10,962 nucleotides of DNA from Actinomycetota bacterium (GTDB lineage Bacteria; Actinomycetota; Actinomycetes; Streptosporangiales; Streptosporangiaceae). The DNA is taken from positions 1 to 10,962 of the forward strand of contig PMST01000331.1 in the NCBI GenBank assembly GCA_003168295.1, in the 5' to 3' direction. A program made the position numbers and the translations under genes. The notes below the pieces were generated by a model that worked only from the letters and a program-made list of their open reading frames with translations, made no database searches and was not told the origin of the DNA. Shown here piece after piece: positions 1-4,999 of the stretch (its first letter is position 1; every line of letters starts with the position of its first letter).

Positions 1-935
1 AACCCGTGGTAACCGTCGGCGACCAGGTCGGCGGCCCGCTGGCGGGCGGCCTGGTTCTGCCCGTAGCCCCGCTTGTCGAGGGCCAGCGCGCTGATCGACA
101 CCCACGCGCGCCGGGCCAAGATGGCGACCAGGGCGGCGATCACGATCAGGTCTGCTATCGCGCCGTAGCCGAGAATCTCGGCCCGGTGTACCCATACGTC
201 CGTATCTGGGTACCGGGACCTGAACGCGGTGAACTCGGGTATCCGGACCAGGACCAGGATCACCAGCGGGATCGCGATCAGCCACCACAAGTGGCGGCCC
301 AGCTTGCGGTAGACGAGCCGGGAGCCGATGAAGGACGGGAAGTCGGTCGGGTCCGCCATCTCGTGCGCGCCGTCGACCCAGCCGCGGCCGAGGAACTCGA
401 TCCGGGGGATGACCTCGCGGACGATATGGTGACCCACCGGGGTATCCAGCGGATTGCGCGCATCGCAGAAGCAGTTGTACGGGTCGAGCTGATGCCCGTG
501 CTCCACCCGGATCTTCCGGCCGTCAGCCAGGATCAGGTCCGCGGCCAGGCACAGCCGGGCCCCGGTCATCTCCCGTACCGCGTCCGCCGCCTTGACGTCC
601 CAGGCCAGGTCGCTGTCGTGGTTGCCGATGGTGTAGATGACCTGCCCGCCGCGCGCGGTCACGCCGAGCAGCGCCGCGCACAAGTCCTCGTGCGGGCGCA
701 GGATGTCGGTGGCCGTCGACCCGGGGGAGCCGAGCAGCTCGATCACGTCCCCGGCCAGGACCACGGTGGGCATCCCCGGCTCCTCGGCGAGGTGGCGCGC
801 CAGCATCTCGCAGGACCGCCCGGATACGTCCGTCCGGACCGGGGGCAGGTGCAAGTCGCTGACCGTGATCACCTTGACGTCGGGCGGAACATCCACCTCG
901 AGCAGGTCGGCGATGTCGGGGCGCGGGGCGGGCAT
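1..935 (-). CDS. Calcineurin-like metallophosphoesterase with C-terminal membrane segments (3' end cut by window)
   Basis: The minus strand is open from an ATG at 933-935 to the left edge, giving at least 311 residues and no stop, so the C-terminus lies outside the window. The metallophosphoesterase motifs appear in order: SDLH (Asp27, His29), GDVIE (62-66), GNHD (104-107) and EHGHQLD (His146, His148). Together these form the usual two-metal phosphoesterase site. After the catalytic domain come two hydrophobic stretches, about residues 215-230 and 254-274, so the protein is probably membrane-anchored with the catalytic domain on one face. The substrate cannot be told from sequence; a distant resemblance to LpxH/YkuE-type enzymes does not fix it. 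The ATG has only a weak purine-rich stretch upstream and lies just before the conserved core. It is divergent from the valyl-tRNA synthetase gene. Family assignment is firm; the precise role is unknown. Confidence 0.85.
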   Translation of the reverse strand, partial: MPAPRPDIADLLEVDVPPDVKVITVSDLHLPPVRTDVSGRSCEMLARHLAEEPGMPTVVLAGDVIELLGSPGSTATDILRPHEDLCAALLGVTARGGQVIYTIGNHDSDLAWDVKAADAVREMTGARLCLAADLILADGRKIRVEHGHQLDPYNCFCDARNPLDTPVGHHIVREVIPRIEFLGRGWVDGAHEMADPTDFPSFIGSRLVYRKLGRHLWWLIAIPLVILVLVRIPEFTAFRSRYPDTDVWVHRAEILGYGAIADLIVIAALVAILARRAWVSISALALDKRGYGQNQAARQRAADLVADGYHG

Positions 936-1010
936 GGTGGCGCTTGTCTCTATCTTCCTGGGCCTTCTCGGGGGGTCGGTTGGTTCGTTCGTACCATGTT
1001 CATTCCCCGG

Positions 1011-1039
1011 CACCTAGCTGCGGCATGCGGTACCCGCAA
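1011..1039 (-). promoter_or_regulatory. Candidate promoter for the metallophosphoesterase gene
   Basis: On the minus strand TTGCGG (complement of 1034-1039) is followed after exactly 17 bases by TAGGTG (complement of 1011-1016). These resemble -35 and -10 hexamers of the main sigma factor in actinomycetes. A small perfect hairpin, TGCGG-TAC-CCGCA at 1026-1038, overlaps the -35 box. The leader to the ATG would be about 70 bases. This is motif inspection only. Confidence 0.25.
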
Positions 1040-1118
1040 AGAATTCACGGCACCGACTCCTAAGACTCATCCGGCCGTCCCGCGGTTCGCTCGTCAGGTC
1101 ATCGGAGGGGAGAACCAC

Positions 1119-1130
1119 GGCCGTTCGGCC
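1119..1130. repeat. Short palindrome followed by an A/T run, divergent intergenic region
   Basis: GGCCG-TT-CGGCC is a perfect 5-bp inverted repeat followed by AAAAATATTT, the most A/T-rich patch of the intergenic region. There is no T run on the plus strand after the hairpin, so it is not a classical terminator. It could be a regulator site for valS or the divergent gene; nothing supports one reading over another. Confidence 0.25.
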
Positions 1131-1162
1131 AAAAATATTTAAGCAGCACGTTCCGAAACAGA

Positions 1163-1168
1163 TACCTT
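1163..1168 (+). promoter_or_regulatory. Candidate -10 box for leaderless valS transcript
   Basis: TACCTT fits the TANNNT pattern of actinobacterial -10 boxes and ends 8 bases before the ATG at 1177. The bases just upstream of that ATG are pyrimidine-rich with no Shine-Dalgarno sequence. That suggests the transcript starts at or next to the start codon. No good -35 is visible. Confidence 0.3.
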
Positions 1169-1176
1169 CCCTACCT

Positions 1177-3597
1177 ATGGAACCCGGCCAGTACGACCAC
1201 CAAGCCGTCGAGGCGGCTGCCCGCGCGCTGTGGGAGACACACGACGTCTACCGGTACGAGCGTGACGGACACGGGCCGGTCTTCAGTGTAGATACGCCGC
1301 CGCCGTACGTATCGGCGGCGCACCTGCACGTCGGCCACGCGATGAGCTACTCGCAGCCCGACTTCATCGTGCGCTACCGGCGGATGCGGGGCGAGCGGGT
1401 GTTCTACCCGATCGGGTTCGACGACAACGGGCTGCCCACCGAACGGTACGTGGAGCAAGCCTACGGGGTGCGCGCGGTCGACATGCCGCGAGCCGAGTTC
1501 GTCGCGCTGTGCCTGGCCGAGACCCAGCGCACGGCCGAACGGTATGAGGACCTGTGGCGGCGGCTGGGCCTGTCGCTCGACTGGTCGCTGCGCTACTCCA
1601 CCATCGATGCCCGCTGCCAGCGGACCGCCCAGACCAGCTTTGTCACGCTGCACGAGGCGGGCTACCTGCGGCGGGCGCAGGACCCGATCCTGTGGTGCCC
1701 GGAGGACCAGACCTCGCTGGCCCAGGCGGACGTGGAGGACCTAGAGCGGACCAGCCGGCTGCACACGATCAGGTTCGGCGGCGAGCGGGACCTGCAGATC
1801 GCGACGACCCGGCCCGAACTGCTGCCGGCCTGTGTGGCGCTGTACCACCATCCCGCCGACGACCGCTACCAAGGACTCAGCACGGCGCGGGTGCCGCTGT
1901 TCGGCTACGAGGTGCCGGTTCTGACCGACCAGGACGTGGACCCGGAATACGGGACCGGGCTGATGATGGTGTGCACGTTCGGGGACAGCGAGGACGTACT
2001 GCGGTGGCGGCGTGACCACCTGGCCTTGCGGCTGGTGGTGGGACCAGACGGGCGCTTGGGCGAGCTGGCGGGACCGTTCGCCGGGTTGACGGTGACCCAG
2101 GGGCGTGCGGCCGTCGTGCGGGCGCTCGACGAGGCCGGGCTGCTGGTGTCCAGTGTGCCGGTGCGCCAGGTGGTCGGGGTGCACGAGCGGTGCCAGACTC
2201 CGGTCGAGTTCCAGATCAGGCCGCAGTGGTTCATCGCGGTGCGGGAGAACGCCGACCGGTTCCGGGCCCGGGCGGCCGAGCTGGAATGGATCCCGCCGTT
2301 CATGCGGCGCCGGCTCGAAGACTGGATCGACGGGCTCAAGTGGGACTGGAACATCACCCGGCAGCGGCGGTATGGGGTGCCGTTCCCGGTCTGGTTCTGC
2401 GCCTCGTGCGACGCACCGGTGCTGGCCCGCCTCGAGGACCTGCCGGTCGACCCGCTCACCGACAAGCCGCCCCGCCAAGCCTGCCCGTCGTGCGGTCACG
2501 GTGAGCTCGCCGCCGACCCGGACGTGATGGACACCTGGATGACCTCCTCGCTGACCCCGCAGATCAACGACGGGTGGGCGCTCGGCGGGACCGACCCCGC
2601 GCTGGCCCCGATGTCGATGCGGGTGCAGGCGTTCGAGATCATCCGGACCTGGCTGTTCTACTCCGTGGTGCAGTCCGAGCTGCTGTTCGGCCGGGTGCCG
2701 TGGCGGACCGCGCTGATCTCGGGCTGGGGGCTGAGCGAGCAGGGCAAGAAGCTGTCCAAGCGAGATCTCGACAAGTCGACAGGTCCGGACGGCTACAACC
2801 GGTATGTGCCGGACGACGTGATGGCCAGGTACGGTGCGGACGCGCTGCGGCTGTGGGCCACCCGCGGCCGCATCGGCACCGACCTGCGCTATAACGAGAA
2901 GGACGTGCGGACCGGCCGGAAGTTCACGGTCAAGCTGTGGAACGTGGGCCGGTTCGTATCCCTGCACCTCGGTGAGCTGTCCGGGCCGGCGCCCGCGCCG
3001 GGGGAGCGGGACATCGTGGACCGGTGGGTGCTGTCGCATCTGGCCGACGCCATCGACGAGGCCACCGCGGCGTTCGAGGCCCACGACTACATGCAGGCCC
3101 ACCAGGCCGCCTCCCGGATGTTCTGGTCGATCTACTGCGACCGGTACATCGAGATGATCAAGGACCGGGCGGACCAGGACAGTGTCCGGTGGACGCTGTG
3201 GGAGTCCTACCGCGTGCTGCTCGGGCTGTTCGCGCCGTTCGCCCCGTTCCTGACCGAGCACATGTACCAGCGGTTCTACCGCGCTCATGAGGACGCGATC
3301 TCGCTGCACCTGACCCGCTGGCCGGCCGCCGACCCGCGCTGGTCCTCGGACCGTTCGGCGGTGGATCAGCTGGCCGTGATCCTAGACGCGACCCGGGTGC
3401 TGCGCAGCGGGCTGCGGCTGGGCAACTCGGCCCGGCTCAGCCAGCTGATCGTGCAGCCGCACGACGAGGCGGCCCGCGCGCTGCTGGACCAGATCGCCGA
3501 ACCGCTCCGGATCGCGGCCCGGGCCGACAAGGTGGTTCGCGGTCCCGCCGAGCATCCCAGCGGCGTGGCCGGGATCACGGTCGGCATCACCCTGTAA
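1177..3597 (+). CDS. valS: Valyl-tRNA synthetase, compact type 2 (archaeal/Rickettsia-like) form
   Basis: This cytoplasmic class I synthetase charges tRNA-Val with valine. The 806-residue product carries HVGH (51-54, HIGH motif), GFDDNGLPTE shortly after it, and KLSKR (525-529, KMSKS motif). An editing domain runs from about residue 195 to 300 with TTRPE (210-214) and GTGLMMVCTFGD (259-270). A zinc knuckle has Cys408/411 and Cys436/439, followed by DTWMTSS (452-458). GFDDNGLPTE in place of the GTDHAGIATQ usual in bacterial ValRS, DTWMTSSLTPQI, a length near 800 and no C-terminal coiled-coil arm all point to the type 2 subfamily rather than IleRS or bacterial type 1 ValRS. The ATG start fits the conserved N-terminus (YDHQAVEAAARALWE); no SD is present. 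From sequence alone it could be the sole housekeeping enzyme or a second copy. Confidence 0.9.
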   Translation: MEPGQYDHQAVEAAARALWETHDVYRYERDGHGPVFSVDTPPPYVSAAHLHVGHAMSYSQPDFIVRYRRMRGERVFYPIGFDDNGLPTERYVEQAYGVRAVDMPRAEFVALCLAETQRTAERYEDLWRRLGLSLDWSLRYSTIDARCQRTAQTSFVTLHEAGYLRRAQDPILWCPEDQTSLAQADVEDLERTSRLHTIRFGGERDLQIATTRPELLPACVALYHHPADDRYQGLSTARVPLFGYEVPVLTDQDVDPEYGTGLMMVCTFGDSEDVLRWRRDHLALRLVVGPDGRLGELAGPFAGLTVTQGRAAVVRALDEAGLLVSSVPVRQVVGVHERCQTPVEFQIRPQWFIAVRENADRFRARAAELEWIPPFMRRRLEDWIDGLKWDWNITRQRRYGVPFPVWFCASCDAPVLARLEDLPVDPLTDKPPRQACPSCGHGELAADPDVMDTWMTSSLTPQINDGWALGGTDPALAPMSMRVQAFEIIRTWLFYSVVQSELLFGRVPWRTALISGWGLSEQGKKLSKRDLDKSTGPDGYNRYVPDDVMARYGADALRLWATRGRIGTDLRYNEKDVRTGRKFTVKLWNVGRFVSLHLGELSGPAPAPGERDIVDRWVLSHLADAIDEATAAFEAHDYMQAHQAASRMFWSIYCDRYIEMIKDRADQDSVRWTLWESYRVLLGLFAPFAPFLTEHMYQRFYRAHEDAISLHLTRWPAADPRWSSDRSAVDQLAVILDATRVLRSGLRLGNSARLSQLIVQPHDEAARALLDQIAEPLRIAARADKVVRGPAEHPSGVAGITVGITL

Positions 3598-3627
3598 GAC
3601 TGGGTGCGGTGGCGCAGCCTGTCTGGA

Positions 3628-3660
3628 ATGCCGGCCAGGTAACAATGCTCTCTCCGGCAT
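3628..3660. repeat. Inverted repeat downstream of valS, possible terminator
   Basis: ATGCCGG (3628-3634) and CCGGCAT (3654-3660) are perfect 7-bp arms around a 19-base loop, about 30 bases after the valS stop. There is no T run. Actinobacterial terminators often lack one, so transcription termination is possible but unproven. Confidence 0.35.
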
Positions 3661-3686
3661 CACCGCGAGCTGAGGTCACACGAGGC

Positions 3687-3715
3687 TTGCCGTCTAACGG
3701 TAATCGAACAGATAT
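3687..3715 (+). promoter_or_regulatory. Weak candidate promoter ahead of the structured element
   Basis: TTGCCG (3687-3692) and AGATAT (3710-3715) are separated by 17 bases. A transcript from here would begin within the 3715-3794 inverted repeat. The -10 match is poor; listed only because of its position. Confidence 0.15.
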
Positions 3716-3794
3716 CGGGGAGTGTTTGGGCTTAGGGGTGCGCTGTGGGGTCTATGGTGCACAAACGGCTCCCGCAAGCCCAAATCCTCCCGGA
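3715..3794. repeat. Large imperfect inverted repeat, candidate structured RNA element
   Basis: The core arms TTTGGGCTT (3725-3733) and AAGCCCAAA (3776-3784) pair perfectly over 9 bp. Going outward, the helix continues with a G-U pair and one mismatch, then 5 bp of GGGAG (3718-3722) with CTCCC (3787-3791), one more mismatch, and 2 bp. The 42-base interior can form a further small stem, GTGC (3738-3741) with GCAC (3759-3762). I recognise no known riboswitch or T-box consensus. It could be a terminator, a 5' leader of the amidohydrolase gene, or a small RNA. The pairing is visible; the function is not. Confidence 0.45.
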
Positions 3795-3841
3795 CGATGG
3801 CCGGCCTACTGGTACGGGAGTGACCTGGCCCTACCGTTGAG

Positions 3842-3857
3842 GCACGTGGTTACGTGC
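3842..3857. repeat. Perfect 6-bp hairpin / operator-like palindrome
   Basis: GCACGT and ACGTGC flank the loop GGTT. It lies about 100 bases before the amidohydrolase start. It could be a regulator binding site or a small hairpin. Confidence 0.3.
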
Positions 3858-3919
3858 AGGTGCGGCGGTGGGTCACACCAGGCGCCGATCCCCGGGTGCC
3901 GCACTCCTCATGCCGACGG

Positions 3920-3966
3920 TAGCCGGGTACGACCGTAGCCGGTGCGACACAATAGCCGGGTGCGGA
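3920..3966 (+). repeat. Three short direct repeats running into the amidohydrolase start
   Basis: Near-identical units begin with TAGCCGG at 3920, 3936 and 3953: TAGCCGGGTACGA, TAGCCGGTGCGA and TAGCCGGGTGCGGA. They are spaced 16 and 17 bases apart. The third copy contains the GTG start at 3960, and the -10-like CACAAT lies between copies two and three, sharing its final T with copy three. Such an array at a promoter could be an operator, or it could be a slippage product. Confidence 0.4.
3948..3953 (+). promoter_or_regulatory. Candidate -10 box for leaderless amidohydrolase transcript
   Basis: CACAAT stands exactly 6 bases before the GTG at 3960, the same hexamer and spacing as at the sufR gene. 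This would place the transcription start on the start codon. No clear -35 is seen. Confidence 0.4.
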
Positions 3967-4931
3967 CGATTGCGCTGGAAGAGCACTTCTGGACGGCAGA
4001 GCTCGCGGCGGCGCCGGGCACCGGCCAGCTCGCCGTGTGGGGCCCCCAGGTCGGCGACCGGCTGCGCGACCTCGGTCCGCTGCGGCTCGCCGACATGGAC
4101 GCGAACGGTATCGACCTGCAGGTCATCTCCCACGTGGCCCCGGCCGCGCAGGAGCACGCCGGGGCCGAAGGCCTGGCCCGCGCCCGCGAGGCCAACGACC
4201 AGCTCGCCGCTGCGGTCCGGGCCCATCCGGACCGGTTCGCCGGCTTCGCCACCCTGCCCACTGCCGACCCGCAGGCCGCGGCCGACGAGCTCGAACGCGC
4301 TGCCACCGGACTCGGCCTCGTCGGCGCGCTGGTCAACAGCACCCTCGGCTCCAACGGGGCGTTCCTGGACGACCCGAGGTACGAGCCGCTGCTCGACCGC
4401 TTCGAGCGGCTCGACGTCCCGCTGTATCTGCACCCCGCGCCGCCTCCGGCGGCGCTGCGGGAGGTGCTATACAGCGGACTGCCGCCGGACGTGGCGGCCC
4501 GGCTGGCCACCGGCGCGTGGGGCTGGCACGCCGAGGCCGGCCTGCACGTGCTGCGCATGGTCGCCACCGGGGTCTTCGATCGCCATCCCGCGCTGCGGAT
4601 GATCGTCGGGCACTGCGGCGAGATGCTGCCCTTCATGCTGGCCCGCATCGACGCGATGCTGCACGTGGACGGCCTGGCCATGAGGCCGTCGGAGTACTTC
4701 ACGCGCAACATCTGGGTGACCACCAGCGGGCTGTTCAGCCTCCCGCCGGTCATGTGCACCGTGCAGGTGCTCGGGGTGGACCGGGTGCTGTTCAGCGTCG
4801 ACTACCCGTTCGGCTCCAACGCGGCCGGCCGCGCCCTGCTCGACGCGCTGCCGCTCAGCCCGGACGAGGTGGCCAAGATCGCGGGGGGCAACGCCGAACG
4901 CGTCCTGGGTCTCAAGCCGACCGCAGCGTGA
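3960..4931 (+). CDS. Amidohydrolase_2 / ACMSD-family metal-dependent hydrolase or decarboxylase
   Basis: The 323-residue product is of usual length for this TIM-barrel family. It begins RTIALEEHFW, the N-terminal metal motif of ACMSD, gamma-resorcylate and 5-carboxyvanillate decarboxylases, giving Glu7 and His9. Further expected ligands or active-site residues are His158 in YLHP, His218 in GHCGEMLPF and Asp281 in SVDYPFGSN. Members catalyse non-oxidative decarboxylation of aromatic acids or hydrolysis of related compounds in the cytoplasm; the substrate here cannot be read from sequence. Two GTG starts are possible. The one at 3960 is preferred over 3942 because the conserved core starts right after it and CACAAT lies 6 bases upstream. 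No SD is visible. The stop codon overlaps a CRP-like palindrome belonging to the sufR promoter, 64 bases before sufR. Co-direction with the SUF operon does not show a functional link. Confidence 0.85.
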   Translation: MRTIALEEHFWTAELAAAPGTGQLAVWGPQVGDRLRDLGPLRLADMDANGIDLQVISHVAPAAQEHAGAEGLARAREANDQLAAAVRAHPDRFAGFATLPTADPQAAADELERAATGLGLVGALVNSTLGSNGAFLDDPRYEPLLDRFERLDVPLYLHPAPPPAALREVLYSGLPPDVAARLATGAWGWHAEAGLHVLRMVATGVFDRHPALRMIVGHCGEMLPFMLARIDAMLHVDGLAMRPSEYFTRNIWVTTSGLFSLPPVMCTVQVLGVDRVLFSVDYPFGSNAAGRALLDALPLSPDEVAKIAGGNAERVLGLKPTAA

Positions 4932-4942
4932 TTTACGTCACG
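4927..4942. promoter_or_regulatory. CRP/GlxR-like activator site upstream of sufR
   Basis: CGTGA-N6-TCACG is a perfect palindrome with TA in the middle (GTGA-tt-TA-cg-TCAC). It matches the actinobacterial CRP/GlxR pattern TGTGANNTANNTCACA except for the outermost T and A. Its centre lies 61.5 bases upstream of the inferred sufR transcription start at 4996, the classic class I activator position. It overlaps the stop codon of the amidohydrolase gene. Confidence 0.5.
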
Positions 4943-4959
4943 TCGGCGTTGCCAAAAGT

Positions 4960-4989
4960 TTGCGTCCGGCGGACTATTTACGGCACAAT
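4960..4989 (+). promoter_or_regulatory. sufR/SUF operon promoter
   Basis: TTGCGT (4960-4965) and CACAAT (4984-4989) are separated by 18 bases. With the transcript starting on the GTG at 4996 they occupy -36 to -31 and -12 to -7. The absence of an SD before the GTG fits a leaderless mRNA. Confidence 0.55.
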
Positions 4990-4999
4990 GTTGTTGTGA
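4984..4999. promoter_or_regulatory. Probable SufR operator overlapping the -10 box and start codon
   Basis: CACAA-N5-TTGTG (4984-4998) is a perfect inverted repeat. Read one base along it is ACAAT-N5-TGTGA, one base different from the ACACT-N5-TGTGA site I recall being reported for mycobacterial SufR. It covers the -10 hexamer and the GTG start, so SufR bound here would exclude RNA polymerase and repress its own operon. Confidence 0.6.

Larger units (their letters stand above)
3598..3959. other. Non-coding stretch between valS and the amidohydrolase gene
   Basis: No convincing gene lies in these 362 bases. A 109-codon open frame at 3609-3938 has no family features and no good ribosome binding site. 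The stretch holds an inverted repeat after valS (3628-3660), a large imperfect inverted repeat (3715-3794), a small perfect hairpin (3842-3857), the palindrome GGCCGGCC at 3799-3806, and direct repeats running into the next gene (3920-3966). Base composition is less G/C-rich than in the genes. No tRNA or recognised riboswitch consensus was found. Confidence 0.6.

Noticed and set aside
188..213. Inverted repeat GTACCCA...TGGGTAC inside the metallophosphoesterase gene.
   Set aside because: It lies in coding sequence between the two membrane segments, in frame with sensible protein; no regulatory context suggests a function.
6..1142. A 378-codon open frame on the plus strand.
   Set aside because: It is antisense to the metallophosphoesterase, whose motifs (SDLH, GDVIE, GNHD, HGHQLD) are clear. 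The plus-strand product is low-complexity and rich in Gly, Asp, Arg and Pro with no family features.
936..1176. Possible T-box leader before valS.
   Set aside because: No T-box consensus (AGGGTGGNACCGCG-like) or specifier structure is present, and the start appears leaderless.
1741..3309. A 522-codon open frame antisense to valS.
   Set aside because: It mirrors the codon bias of valS; the product is rich in His, Arg, Pro and Gly with no recognisable domain.
3605..3665. Sequence resembling the start of a tRNA (GGTGGCGCAGCCTG).
   Set aside because: No T-arm GGTTCRAATC-type motif, no anticodon stem and no acceptor pairing could be found.
3609..3938. A 109-codon open frame in the non-coding stretch after valS.
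   Set aside because: Mixed codon use, no family motifs, no SD, and it crosses the inverted repeats.
3948..3964. A second SufR operator at the amidohydrolase promoter.
   Set aside because: Only the ACAAT half-site matches; the partner position reads GGTGC instead of TGTGA.
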